This document shows positions 1 through 8,431 of a stretch of DNA of 61,546 bases, piece after piece. Position numbers and translations under genes: made by a program. Source of the DNA: NZQO01 sp964639255 (GTDB lineage: Bacteria > Bacteroidota > Bacteroidia > Flavobacteriales > Flavobacteriaceae); the NCBI GenBank assembly GCA_964639255.1, contig CAZXDP010000010.1, positions 1 to 61,546 of the forward strand, given 5' to 3'. The notes beneath the pieces are model-generated. The model was given only the letters and a program-made list of their open reading frames with translations. It was not told the origin of the DNA and searched no databases. How positions within the stretch are numbered: position 1 is the first letter of the stretch; every line of letters starts with the position of its first letter.

Positions 1-626
1 ATCGTCAAGCCATCGCGAATGGGCAATAGCACCGTTTCCAAACGCGGGTCGGTGTTTAGTCGTTGGTTGTATTCCAAAAGTGCTTGGGTATCCACATCCT
101 CCTCATCTACTGGTTGCGTTACCTTGCCGCTCCAAAGCACATTGTCGCTTAAGATGACCGCACCTGGTTTTAATTTTGGTAAAAGCAAGTCTAAATACGA
201 AGGATAATTTTGTTTATCGGCATCAATAAATAGCAGATCGAAAGGGAAATGAAGGGATGGAATGATGTCGCGGGCATCGCCGGTATGTTGGATAATTTGG
301 TTTCCGAAACCCGAGGCATCGAAGTATTTCCGCTGAAAATCGTGCAATTCTTCATTAATATCGATAGTATGCAATTGCCCTTCAGGATGCATTCCTTCTG
401 CCAAACATAATGCCGAATAGCCTGTATAGGTGCCAATTTCCAGAATATATTTGGGGGCTATGAGCTTCGAGAGCATACTAAGCACGCGGCCCTGCAAATG
501 GCCGCTTAGCATACGTGGGGCGAGCACTTTTTGCCACGTTTCGCGATGAAGCCGTTGCAGCAATTCGGGTTCGGGCTGGGAATGGCGTTCTACGTAGTCG
601 TTAATTTCTTCCGGAAGAAAGTCCAT
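1..626 (-). CDS. O-methyltransferase, class I SAM-dependent (CCoAOMT-like), 3' end cut by window edge
   Basis: Reading leftward from the ATG at 626, the frame stays open to base 1, giving about 208 residues. It shows the SAM-binding motif LEIGTYTGYSAL and the metal-binding acidic motif FIDADKQNY of the caffeoyl-CoA/catechol O-methyltransferase family. The last residues visible (LLPIRDGLT) match the usual C-terminal end of the family, so probably only a few codons are missing. The family transfers a methyl group from SAM to a catechol-type hydroxyl with a divalent metal. The substrate cannot be told from sequence. It sits about 90 bases downstream of the ACMS decarboxylase gene on the same strand, so it may belong to the kynurenine cluster, but that is only inferred from position. 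Confidence 0.88.
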   Translation of the reverse strand, partial: MDFLPEEINDYVERHSQPEPELLQRLHRETWQKVLAPRMLSGHLQGRVLSMLSKLIAPKYILEIGTYTGYSALCLAEGMHPEGQLHTIDINEELHDFQRKYFDASGFGNQIIQHTGDARDIIPSLHFPFDLLFIDADKQNYPSYLDLLLPKLKPGAVILSDNVLWSGKVTQPVDEEDVDTQALLEYNQRLNTDPRLETVLLPIRDGLT

Positions 627-714
627 ATCAATTGATGCTTGGTAGGATGTAATTTATTATAAAATAATTGTTCGTGGTAATGAATACGAATGTCCTGCCG
701 ATTAAAAAAAGTTG

Positions 715-1797
715 TTATCCTTCAATCCTAGCCACCAGTTTCTTTTTGGCTTCGTCGTCATCGCCGCAAAGCCATTGTATTACGTTATCTTCCCACATGG
801 CATCGCATTCTTCCTGAGTTAGGATATTGCGTTGGCGTGCCAAATCTAAAATTTTGCCTGGGTAGGAAGATTGTACGGCACTTTCCATTTCCCCCAAAGG
901 GTACGGGTCGTCCAGCCCCATCAATACCTGTTTGGACCCTTGGTTTTTCACTAAGAGTTCCAGCGAACCAGTATCGTGCACCAGCGTGTCGAAGAAAATG
1001 TTTTTGTGACCAACCGATTTCCGTGGATGTACCTTGCCCTTGAACAAATCGGGGCGACCATCAAACCCCTGTATGCGCCTTCCCAGATTTATTTGCGCTA
1101 GCTGACCGCCATGGGCAAAACAGGTGCGCATATTGGGAAATTTATCGGCATAACCGTTCAAGGTTAGAAAATGATACGCATCTGCGCACTGTGCTAACAT
1201 CCAAATAAGATGGAAGCGCCAAGCGGTATTTTCCAACTTTATGAACTTCTCCCCATCGTACGGATGGATCTCCACAGCCAAGTTGTATTTGCTGGCCAGT
1301 TCAAAAATGGGTTCGTTCTCCTCGTCGAAAATGCAGCGCCACGTGCCTATGGTATCCATATAATGCGTGGGCAAGCACAACAGTTGCATATTAAGTTCCT
1401 CTACGCATCGCTCTATTTCCCAAAGGGCGCCCCTTACAAAACCGGGATGTACCACAAAGCCACAGGTAAATTTACTAGGGTGATCGTGCTGTATCTTGGC
1501 ATTAAAATCATTTTGAAACCGGAGCGCCTGCTTCATTTCCTCTACTCTCAAACCATTGCCGTACAGCTGCGAAAGATTGAGTACAACGGCGTGATCTATC
1601 TTGTACCGTTCCATCCATTCCAGTTTCTCGTTCAGGAAAAAACTGGAATCGGTTACCGGCCGGCTCCAATCTTTCTGAAGCATAAACTTACGATCCTTAT
1701 CTACCCAAAAAATACCCTTGTCTTTCATAAACTGTGGTATTTCCTCTGGATAGGGAAGTAGGTGGGAGTGACCGTTAATGCGAAGTTTTCGTTTCAT
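715..1797 (-). CDS. 2-amino-3-carboxymuconate-6-semialdehyde decarboxylase (ACMSD), amidohydrolase family
   Basis: A 360-residue amidohydrolase-2 family protein. The metal-binding HxH lies at residues 10-12 (INGHSH). A further ligand candidate is EIHPYDGE, followed by CFAHGG and MGLDDPYPLGE, the arrangement known for ACMSD. ACMSD converts 2-amino-3-carboxymuconate semialdehyde to 2-aminomuconate semialdehyde, diverting kynurenine carbon away from NAD synthesis into catabolism. The frame extends upstream to 1839, but the leader (MGGPPPKQLTNTNV) is encoded by a GC-rich palindrome and looks untranslated, so the ATG at 1797 is chosen. Neighbours on the same strand are SDR, aldehyde dehydrogenase, RidA, kmo and kynU, which supports the assignment. 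No clear promoter is seen just upstream. Confidence 0.9.
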   Translation of the reverse strand: MKRKLRINGHSHLLPYPEEIPQFMKDKGIFWVDKDRKFMLQKDWSRPVTDSSFFLNEKLEWMERYKIDHAVVLNLSQLYGNGLRVEEMKQALRFQNDFNAKIQHDHPSKFTCGFVVHPGFVRGALWEIERCVEELNMQLLCLPTHYMDTIGTWRCIFDEENEPIFELASKYNLAVEIHPYDGEKFIKLENTAWRFHLIWMLAQCADAYHFLTLNGYADKFPNMRTCFAHGGQLAQINLGRRIQGFDGRPDLFKGKVHPRKSVGHKNIFFDTLVHDTGSLELLVKNQGSKQVLMGLDDPYPLGEMESAVQSSYPGKILDLARQRNILTQEECDAMWEDNVIQWLCGDDDEAKKKLVARIEG

Positions 1798-1828
1798 CAC
1801 GTTTGTGTTGGTTAGCTGTTTAGGTGGC

Positions 1829-1853
1829 GGCCCCCCCAATCCATTGGGGGGCC
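1829..1853. repeat. GC-rich inverted repeat upstream of ACMSD
   Basis: The left arm GGCCCCCCCAAT and right arm ATTGGGGGGCC pair over about 11 bases around a two-base loop, with one extra C in the left arm. It lies about 32 bases upstream of the ACMSD start. Neither side has a T-run, so it is not a standard Rho-independent terminator. It could be a leader hairpin or the edge of an old rearrangement. Confidence 0.5.
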
Positions 1854-1922
1854 GGGCTTTCGGCAGTCGCTTTCTTCGAGGAGCTCCAAGAACGTCTCAA
1901 TTCCTCACGCAAGAAGCTAAAG

Positions 1923-2021
1923 TTACAAACTTTTTGTTCTCCCCCCATCAAGCGGAAGATTTATTCCGTTGATATAGCTCGCTGCTTGGATTACCAAAAA
2001 GACTACGGCGTTTGCCGCTTA
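1923..2021 (-). pseudogene. decayed remnant of the 3' end of the neighbouring SDR gene
   Basis: On the minus strand, bases 2018-1923 translate to a 31-residue tail including YINGINLP and DGGRTKSL followed by TAA. This closely copies the last 31 residues of the intact SDR at 3025-3810. By eye, 22 of 96 ungapped nucleotides differ from bases 3025-3120. An in-frame stop sits just upstream (2019-2021), and weaker similarity may continue to about 2060. It is therefore a degraded second copy of the SDR C-terminal coding region, not a gene. The lipoprotein gene at 2254-2973 lies between this remnant and the intact copy. The flanks 1854-1922 and 2060-2253 hold no gene I can support; the latter is AT-rich and contains a short tandem repeat. 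Confidence 0.85.
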
Positions 2022-2130
2022 GACAGACAAAGCAAAAGGTCTTACAAAAAATGCGTAATTCTTTTCGGCAAAGCAAAAAGGTGTGAGTAACCGTTTATTT
2101 GAATTTAATGGATAAAAACTTACGTGAAAT

Positions 2131-2150
2131 GTTAAATAGTGTTAAATAGA
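2131..2150. repeat. 10-bp tandem direct repeat upstream of lipoprotein gene
   Basis: GTTAAATAGT is followed directly by GTTAAATAGA, about 100 bases upstream of the lipoprotein ATG at 2254 and in AT-rich DNA. It could be a regulator site or simple slippage. No function is claimed. Confidence 0.4.
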
Positions 2151-2253
2151 AAATTGTCAACGTTAAAGAACCATGATTTCTATTTTATCCTAAAAATAAT
2201 CATTAGGTTCGAGATGAATAAAATGGATTATAAAATTATTAAATTAGAAAATT

Positions 2254-2973
2254 ATGAGAAAAATGATGTTCGTCTTACTCACATTTGGTTTTCTATTGGC
2301 TTGCAATAAAGAAGAGACCAATGTAGTAGATGAAGATGGAACAAATTTGAAAATTAATAATCCTTCCAAAAAATTTGTAGGGGATCAATTTAATGCATCA
2401 AACTTACAGGGGGAAACATTTAAATTAGATAATGGGATAGTTTATTTTTTTAACCAAAATAAAAATAAATTTTCTAATGCACTTGCCCTTATTCCGAAAA
2501 CCAAGGGAGACATTGCATATATGGATAAGTTCTTATCGAAAGGCGATATATCTCTAAATTATGAAAAAGAGTATGTTTATTTTAGAAATAAAGAAGACGA
2601 ACAATTTTATTTTATTGTTGAAAATGAAAAAGGGCATGCTAAAATCCACGATGTAGAGGATGCCAAAACAAATAAAATTAAATTAATCAGAGGAATACAA
2701 ATCGCAAATTGGTATGGGGACGACCGTTTTAATATCGAAAACATTTTAAAAAATGTGAATCTATCGAAGACGAAAGTTAATGACTTACTTACAAATCAAA
2801 ATGTAGATACCAGATCTGGAAGGTGCAGTAGTGGTGGCGTAGGTTCTACAGGCTGCTCCATAGACGACCCAATTTCAGGTTGCTCCGTCACTTGTGCTTC
2901 AGGTTATTATGCCTGCTGTAGTAGCGGAAGCAACATTTGCACTTGTAAAGAAAATCCGGCGCACCAAGATTAA
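2254..2973 (+). CDS. lipoprotein with cysteine-rich C-terminal tail, function unknown
   Basis: A 239-residue protein with a lipoprotein signal (MRKMMFVLLTFGFLLAC; lipidated Cys 17 followed by NKEE). The middle is a hydrophilic domain I do not recognise. The last ~50 residues carry eight cysteines, including SGCSVTC and SGYYACC and ending in CTC, after a Gly/Ser-rich linker. Such a tail suggests disulfides or metal binding outside the cytoplasm. Codon and base use is clearly more AT-rich than the surrounding kynurenine genes, which suggests recent acquisition. It has its own terminator (2997-3024). It is the only plus-strand gene between ACMSD and SDR, and it lies between the intact SDR and a decayed SDR 3' copy. 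Function is unknown and a role in the kynurenine pathway is unlikely. Confidence 0.8.
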   Translation: MRKMMFVLLTFGFLLACNKEETNVVDEDGTNLKINNPSKKFVGDQFNASNLQGETFKLDNGIVYFFNQNKNKFSNALALIPKTKGDIAYMDKFLSKGDISLNYEKEYVYFRNKEDEQFYFIVENEKGHAKIHDVEDAKTNKIKLIRGIQIANWYGDDRFNIENILKNVNLSKTKVNDLLTNQNVDTRSGRCSSGGVGSTGCSIDDPISGCSVTCASGYYACCSSGSNICTCKENPAHQD

Positions 2974-2996
2974 CTTTATTCACAATTAATATTTTC

Positions 2997-3024
2997 AAGG
3001 CGAGTTATTTACTCGCCTTTTTTC
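2997..3024 (+). terminator. Rho-independent terminator of lipoprotein gene
   Basis: A perfect 9-bp stem (AAGGCGAGT / ACTCGCCTT) with a five-base loop is followed by a T-run. It ends exactly where the stop codon of the convergent SDR gene begins (3025). It could also stop SDR transcripts, although the T-run favours the plus strand. Confidence 0.88.
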
Positions 3025-3810
3025 TTATAAGCTTTTCGTCCTCCCCCCATCAACCGGAAGATTAATCCCGTTGATGTAGCTGGCGGCCTCACTTGCCAAA
3101 AATGCAACAGCGTTAGCAACCTCCCCAGGCTGGGCAAAGCGACGTGCCGGCACCAAGCTGCGCATAAAACGTGCGGCATCCTCTTCGGTTTTGTTCATCT
3201 TCTTTGCCGCATTAGCGATAATGTCGTCCAAACGATCTGTCGCGGTAAAACCGGGCAGGACATTATTTACTGTAATTCCGTAGGCGCCCAGCTCATTGGC
3301 CAAGGTCTTGCTCCAACTCGCCACGGCACCCCGTACCGTATTGCTCACGCCCAATCCATCTATGGGCTGCTTTACCGATGTGGAAATAATATTTATAATG
3401 CGGCCGTAGTCTGCCTCTTTCATTCCCGGTGCCAAAGCCTGCACTAAAATATGGTTGCAAACCAGATGCTGTGAAAACGCCTGGGTAAATTCCTCGGTTT
3501 CGGCTTCATATATCAGTCCGCCCTTTGGGCCGCCCGTGTTGTTCACCAGAATGTGAAAGGTCTTGTTCGCCGCTGCCTTTGCCGCCATTTTTTTCACCTC
3601 TTCCACGTTAGAGAAATCGGCTACGAAATAGTTGTGCTTTTGACCCTCGCCATACGGAAGCTCAATAAGGGTTTCCTTAAGTTTTTCCTCATTGCGTGCC
3701 ACAAGGGTAACAGTGGCGCCTAACTTGGCAAGCCGCTTGGCCGTGGCCTTGCCGATACCGGCCGTACTGCCACAAACCATTGCGTTTTTATGGGTTAAAT
3801 CTAGATTCAT
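3025..3810 (-). CDS. short-chain dehydrogenase/reductase-fold protein with atypical active site
   Basis: A 261-residue SDR. The dinucleotide-binding motif GSTAGIG lies at about residues 14-20, followed by VNNTGG and the conserved C-terminal NGINLPVDGG. After the serine-containing segment IISTS, the positions normally filled by the catalytic Tyr and Lys of YxxxK read SNTVR, so both residues are replaced (Ser and Arg). Some SDR subfamilies share this, and their chemistry is unclear. It lies between lplA (divergent) and the kynurenine genes, and SDR genes of this type often occur in flavobacterial kynurenine clusters, so a pathway role is plausible but unproven. A near-consensus TATCTTTA box lies at 3829-3836, about 18 bases upstream of the ATG. 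The 3' end touches the terminator of the lipoprotein gene. Confidence 0.85.
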   Translation of the reverse strand: MNLDLTHKNAMVCGSTAGIGKATAKRLAKLGATVTLVARNEEKLKETLIELPYGEGQKHNYFVADFSNVEEVKKMAAKAAANKTFHILVNNTGGPKGGLIYEAETEEFTQAFSQHLVCNHILVQALAPGMKEADYGRIINIISTSVKQPIDGLGVSNTVRGAVASWSKTLANELGAYGITVNNVLPGFTATDRLDDIIANAAKKMNKTEEDAARFMRSLVPARRFAQPGEVANAVAFLASEAASYINGINLPVDGGRTKSL

Positions 3811-3932
3811 AGTTGCTGCTTTGTAGCGTAAAGATAGCAGGAATTTACCGGAAGTAAATGAACCTCTGGGTTTTTGTTGGAATGCTTCGGCGATGGAACT
3901 AAAAATGGTACTTTTATCGTAAAATAGCTGCT

Positions 3933-4937
3933 ATGGTTTTTATCGAGAACGAGGGCGTTACCAATCCGCATTTAAATCTGGCCCTTGAGGAATACGTGGT
4001 GCGGAATTTCAGCTTCGAAAACGATTATTTGTTATTTTACATCAACGAGCCCAGTATAATCATAGGCCGTAATCAAAACACGCTCGAGGAGATCAATCAC
4101 GAATATGTGGAAGCCAAGGGAATTCACGTGGTCCGACGTATTTCTGGCGGCGGAGCGGTTTACCATGATTTCGGTAATTTGAATTTCAGTTTTATTACCG
4201 ATCACGATATAAAGAGCCTCAACAATTTCAAAAAAGTAACCGCACCCATTGTGAAGGTGCTCAACAATCTAGGGGTTCCTGCCGAGATGAAGGGTAGAAA
4301 CGATGTGGTGGTAAACGACAGGAAAATTTCTGGCAACGCACAGTTTTCCACCGGAAAACGAATGGTAAGCCACGGTACGTTGCTGTTAGACACCGATTTG
4401 GGCGAAGTATCGAAGGCGCTTACCGTTAAAATGAGCAAGATTCAAAGCAAGGGGCACAAATCGGTACGCAGCCGGGTGGCAAATATATCGGAGTTTCTAG
4501 AGCACCCTATCGATATCGTTCAGTTTCGCGCATTTATCTTGCAAGGGCTCTACGAAGGCAAAGATGGGATTGAAACATATAGGCTCACAGAGGCGGAATG
4601 GAAGGGCGTGCATCTGTTGAAAGAAGAAAAATACGATACCTGGAACTGGAATTATGGCAATTCCCCCAAGTTCAACATACAACGCGAACGCCGCTTCGAT
4701 GGCGGTACGATTGATCTTAGAATCAATGTTGAAAAGGGGCATATTACCCATTTTACCATTTATGGCGACTTCTTCGGAATGCAACCGGTGCAGGATTTGG
4801 AAACAAGGTTGATTGGTGTGAAATACGATAAGGAGAGTATAGAAAATGTGTTGGCCTTAGTGGAGGTGGCCGATTATATCGGTCCTATACCCAAGGCAGA
4901 TTTTATCGAGTTAATCTATGGTTCTGATGAACCATAA
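3933..4937 (+). CDS. lplA: lipoate-protein ligase A
   Basis: A 334-residue protein, the usual length for full LplA with a C-terminal accessory domain. It shows RRISGGGAVYHDFGNLNFSF, the lipoyl-AMP-binding signature, and GRNDVVVNDRKISGNAQ with the conserved lysine. The enzyme activates free lipoate with ATP and attaches it to the lipoyl domains of 2-oxoacid dehydrogenases and GcvH. It stands alone on the plus strand and splits the minus-strand kynurenine cluster. A near-consensus box TACTTTTA at 3909-3916, 16 bases before the ATG, is a possible promoter. Lipoyl synthase lipA is also in this window (25653-26525), so the cell appears able both to salvage and to synthesise lipoate. Confidence 0.93.
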   Translation: MVFIENEGVTNPHLNLALEEYVVRNFSFENDYLLFYINEPSIIIGRNQNTLEEINHEYVEAKGIHVVRRISGGGAVYHDFGNLNFSFITDHDIKSLNNFKKVTAPIVKVLNNLGVPAEMKGRNDVVVNDRKISGNAQFSTGKRMVSHGTLLLDTDLGEVSKALTVKMSKIQSKGHKSVRSRVANISEFLEHPIDIVQFRAFILQGLYEGKDGIETYRLTEAEWKGVHLLKEEKYDTWNWNYGNSPKFNIQRERRFDGGTIDLRINVEKGHITHFTIYGDFFGMQPVQDLETRLIGVKYDKESIENVLALVEVADYIGPIPKADFIELIYGSDEP

Positions 4938-4985
4938 TTCACGAACGTGGCAGCGATTTAATTTTTTCAAACTTACCTTTGAAAA

Positions 4986-6431
4986 TCATTTGTATTGAAT
5001 GCACACATTCTTGGCCTCGGTGAAGAAGCGTAGGGCCTCCCAACCTCCCTCTCGGCCTACACCGCTCTGTTTTGTGCCTCCAAAGGGCGTTCGTAGGTCC
5101 CTGTTAAGCCAAGTGTTTACCCATACAATTCCTGTTTGCAGCTGTTTCGAGAACCGCATGGCCCGGTCGATATCCCGTGTCCAGAGGGTTGCCGAAAGTC
5201 CGTACGGCGTATCGTTTGCTAACTGCAGCGCTTCGGCTTCCGAAGAAAATTTCATTAACGTTACCACCGGTCCAAATACTTCCTCTTGTTGAATTGCGCA
5301 CTGGTTATTCGAAACCTCAATGACGGTAGGCTGTAGGTAATAGCCGTGTTCCAGGCCGGGAACGCTAACCGTTTGTCCACCGAATAACAGGGTTCCCCCT
5401 TCAGCGATGGCGTTGTCTATGTACGATTTTACTTTTTCGAGATGAGCCTTGGAGACCAACGCTCCCAACTGCGTATCATCTTTGAAGGGATCGCCCACCT
5501 TCAAATTTGAGACCTTTTTCAAAAAATCGCTCTTAAAGGATTCATAGAGACTTTCTTCCACATAAATACGACTGCCACAAAGACAAATTTGGCCTTGATT
5601 GGCAAAGGAAGAACGCAGCGTGGTGGTAAGCATTGCTTCATAATCGCAATCGGAAAAGATGATATTTGGATTTTTGCCCCCCAGTTCCAGAGATAGTTTT
5701 TTGAACAGCGGGGCGGCGGTACGGGCAATTTGTGCGCCGGTCTGGGTGCCTCCCGTAAAGGAGACAGCTTTTATGTGTGGATGCTCGACGATGGCCTGAC
5801 CTACCTTTGGTCCCGTTCCCTGGACAATGTTGAGCACGCCACTGGGCAAACCAGCTTGGGATGCGATCTCGCCTAGTAGCGAGGCCGTCATAGGCGTCAC
5901 CTCGCTGGGTTTGGCAACGACGGTATTCCCCGCTGCTAAGGCAGGGGCGATTTTCCAAGTGAAGAGGTATAAAGGCAAGTTCCAGGGAGAGATACACCCA
6001 ACTACGCCAAGCGGCTGCCGCAGGGTAAAATTCATGGTGTTTAACCCAACGCTATCGTGCGCTTCGCTCGAAAATTGGGTAATGGCCTTTGCGAAAAACC
6101 GAAAGTTGGCAGAAGCTCTCGGTATATCAACTGTATTCGCTAAGCTAAGGGGTTTTCCATTGTCTTTGGCCTCGGCAAGGGCTAGACGCTTTTGGTTTTC
6201 ATCTATAAGTTCTGCCATACGCAGCAGGAGGGCACTGCGATGATCCAAGGTCGTATTGCTCCACGAGGGAAAGGCTTCACGAGCGGCTTGATAGGCGGCT
6301 TCCACATCTTCGGCATCGCTATTGGCAAGTACGGAATAGACCTGTCCGTTCGACGGATTGTAATTGTCCAGCCATTCGCCATTTTTAGCGTCGCAAAAGC
6401 TTCCGTTTATATAATTTTTTATCTTTTCCAT
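4986..6431 (-). CDS. aldehyde dehydrogenase, probable 2-aminomuconic-6-semialdehyde dehydrogenase
   Basis: A 481-residue NAD-dependent aldehyde dehydrogenase. It has the usual landmarks: SPWNLPLY, the cofactor-loop SFTGGTQTG, the catalytic glutamate in LELGGKNPN, and the catalytic cysteine in NQGQICLCGSR. Position in the cluster with ACMSD, RidA, kmo and kynU points to oxidation of 2-aminomuconate semialdehyde to 2-aminomuconate; the sequence alone only shows the ALDH family. The frame opens at 6455, but ATG 6431 (MEKIKNYINGSF) fits the family start. It follows the RidA gene by 43 bases, so it is probably in the kynU-kmo-RidA transcript. Confidence 0.9.
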   Translation of the reverse strand: MEKIKNYINGSFCDAKNGEWLDNYNPSNGQVYSVLANSDAEDVEAAYQAAREAFPSWSNTTLDHRSALLLRMAELIDENQKRLALAEAKDNGKPLSLANTVDIPRASANFRFFAKAITQFSSEAHDSVGLNTMNFTLRQPLGVVGCISPWNLPLYLFTWKIAPALAAGNTVVAKPSEVTPMTASLLGEIASQAGLPSGVLNIVQGTGPKVGQAIVEHPHIKAVSFTGGTQTGAQIARTAAPLFKKLSLELGGKNPNIIFSDCDYEAMLTTTLRSSFANQGQICLCGSRIYVEESLYESFKSDFLKKVSNLKVGDPFKDDTQLGALVSKAHLEKVKSYIDNAIAEGGTLLFGGQTVSVPGLEHGYYLQPTVIEVSNNQCAIQQEEVFGPVVTLMKFSSEAEALQLANDTPYGLSATLWTRDIDRAMRFSKQLQTGIVWVNTWLNRDLRTPFGGTKQSGVGREGGWEALRFFTEAKNVCIQYK

Positions 6432-6474
6432 AGGGCACAAACAACCAGTTCTCAATGGATGGCAACGAAAATTT

Positions 6475-6897
6475 TTATAACGGTTTATATGCCATCGCTT
6501 TTATCTCAATCAATAAATGCGGATGTGGCAGTTGGTGCACTGCCACGGTAGTGCGGGCGGGACCGGTCTCCTTGTCAAAATATTGTGCATACACCGCATT
6601 GTAACCTGCAAAGTCGTTCATATTTACCAAAAATGTCGTGATATCGACCACATCGGCCATCGTGGCGCCTTCGGTGGCGAGATAGTCCTTAATATTGTCC
6701 AGCACGGCTCGCGTTTGTTCCTTAATGTCGAACTCCATGCTGCCCATTTCGTCCACCTTTTTTGCCCCCGCTATCGTATTATCGGGCAATCGGGAACTGG
6801 TGCCGCTAATAAATAAGAAATCGCCCACGCGTTTAATATGTGGGTAGGCACCCCGAGGAGTGGCCTTTCCGTCTACCAATTTGCTTTTATGTACCAT
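6475..6897 (-). CDS. RidA/YjgF family protein, probable 2-aminomuconate deaminase
   Basis: A 140-residue protein starting at ATG 6897 (MVHKSKLVDGKATPRGAYPH). It has the RidA-fold landmarks LFISGTSSR, a mid-protein segment ending LVNMNDFAGYNAVY, and the conserved arginine in GPARTTVAVHQLP. RidA proteins form trimers that hydrolyse enamine/imine intermediates. Next to an aminomuconate semialdehyde dehydrogenase, the likely role is deamination of 2-aminomuconate. Specific deaminase activity is inferred from context. The upstream in-frame extension to 6936 is not needed for the domain. Confidence 0.88.
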   Translation of the reverse strand: MVHKSKLVDGKATPRGAYPHIKRVGDFLFISGTSSRLPDNTIAGAKKVDEMGSMEFDIKEQTRAVLDNIKDYLATEGATMADVVDITTFLVNMNDFAGYNAVYAQYFDKETGPARTTVAVHQLPHPHLLIEIKAMAYKPL

Positions 6898-6987
6898 ATT
6901 TTTGTTCGGTTCGAGCGCAGTCGAACACAATGTCAAAATATTTATTTCATTTCCACCTTGCTGCGCGAAAGGGGAAAGTACGTTGTA

Positions 6988-8388
6988 TTACAGTGTACGC
7001 AACACCTCCTCCTCACTCAGATAGGCCTGTGTTTCTTTTTTTACCAAATGGTATTTTTCCTTTAGCGACATGGATGCTGTTAGTTTTCCTTCGGCAATAA
7101 GATTGAGAATGGCCTTATCTTGTGCCCTTCCCGTTCGCAATGCTTCAGAATACGTAATTTGCTCATTAAAAGTAACCAAAGAATATTTGGAATGGTACTC
7201 TTGTGGGAATTCCTTTTCCAGGGCTATTTCAAGCTTGCGTTTCTCTTGAAAAAGAGGCGAAGCGGTGTGTTCCTTCATTTCATGGAAGTTGTCTACAGCC
7301 AGATCGGCGATAGCATCGGTATCCTTTTTCCGAAGTGCTTCATATCGTTCAAAAAGGTTTTCCCACGACCCTTCGTGCTGGTCCAGCAAGGTATCGAATA
7401 CCACCACATCTTCAAAAGATGCGTTCATACCCTGTCCGTAAAAAGGAACAATGGCGTGTGCGGCATCGCCCATTAACAGGGTCTTACCGTAGCTGCTCCA
7501 CGGGCTGCACTTAATGGTTCCCAAGGGACCAGTAGGGTGGGAAAAGAATTCGTCGATCAAATTTGGCATGAGCGCAATGGCATCTTGATATTCTTTCTCG
7601 AAATATTCGGTAACTTTTTCGGGTGTGGTTAAATTCTCAAAACAGTAGTCGCTATTGCGATACGGAAGAAAAAGCGTCACGGTAAAGCTTCCGTCAAGAT
7701 TGGGAAGGGCAATGAGCATATCTTCTCCTCTTGGCCAAATGTGCAAGGCATTTTTATAGGTGCGGTAGCCCCCATCTTGGGTGGCAGGAATCTCTATTTC
7801 CTTATAACCGTGGGTTAGCCATTGTTGTGAAAAGCTGAAGAGAAACTTCTTGTTTTGAAACATACTTTTGCGTACAACCGATCCGGCGCCATCGGCACCA
7901 AAGAGGATGTCGGCCTGCATAGTAACGTGCGCATCGGTTTCGTAATTGACGAAGTTGGCCGAGGCGTTTTCCAGATCGACCGCCTCGCAACCGTGGTTAA
8001 AAACCAATGTTATATTCTCCAATTTTTCGGCTGCATCAAGCAGCAATTTATTCAATCCTGGACGTGACACCGAATTTATATACTCGTGCTCCCTGCCGCT
8101 GTACGGACTCAAAAACGGTTCCCCCAGTGTTGGGTGTATCATCCTTCCGTTCATAGGGATGCAGAGTTTAAGGGCTTCCTCCTCCATTCCTGCCAGGCGA
8201 AGTCCTCGCAATCCTCTGTCGCTTAGCGCTAGGTTGATAGACCGTCCCGCATCTTGTTCCACTTTACGCAAATCGGGACGTTTTTCAACCAGGGTTATCC
8301 TGTAGCCGCGCTGTCCTAGTCGTAGCGCAAGCAGGCTTCCACACAGTCCAGCGCCTATTATGAGGATTTTATGCTTCTCTTTGTTCAT
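6988..8388 (-). CDS. kmo: kynurenine 3-monooxygenase
   Basis: A 466-residue FAD-dependent aromatic hydroxylase. The Rossmann motif GAGLCG lies at residues 12-17. Further family motifs are the DRGLRGLR segment, DILFGADGAGSVVR, and the GDAAHAIVPFYGQGMN flavin-ribityl motif. The length and these segments match KMO. It adds a hydroxyl group to L-kynurenine using NADPH and O2 to give 3-hydroxykynurenine, the substrate used by the kynureninase encoded just upstream (43-base gap). The C-terminal region (KYHLVKKETQAYLSEEEV) is hydrophilic, so I see no C-terminal membrane helix of the eukaryotic type. Confidence 0.95.
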   Translation of the reverse strand: MNKEKHKILIIGAGLCGSLLALRLGQRGYRITLVEKRPDLRKVEQDAGRSINLALSDRGLRGLRLAGMEEEALKLCIPMNGRMIHPTLGEPFLSPYSGREHEYINSVSRPGLNKLLLDAAEKLENITLVFNHGCEAVDLENASANFVNYETDAHVTMQADILFGADGAGSVVRKSMFQNKKFLFSFSQQWLTHGYKEIEIPATQDGGYRTYKNALHIWPRGEDMLIALPNLDGSFTVTLFLPYRNSDYCFENLTTPEKVTEYFEKEYQDAIALMPNLIDEFFSHPTGPLGTIKCSPWSSYGKTLLMGDAAHAIVPFYGQGMNASFEDVVVFDTLLDQHEGSWENLFERYEALRKKDTDAIADLAVDNFHEMKEHTASPLFQEKRKLEIALEKEFPQEYHSKYSLVTFNEQITYSEALRTGRAQDKAILNLIAEGKLTASMSLKEKYHLVKKETQAYLSEEEVLRTL

Positions 8389-8431
8389 AGATTGGGCAAT
8401 AAAATGATAATGCTGTTTTTTCGCATTAATA

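Noticed and set aside
1210..1761. 183-residue plus-strand frame opposite ACMSD
   Set aside because: Shadow of the ACMSD gene; no known domain or ribosome site.
1829..1853. GC-rich palindrome as a Rho-independent terminator
   Set aside because: There is no T-run on either side, so it is kept only as an inverted repeat.
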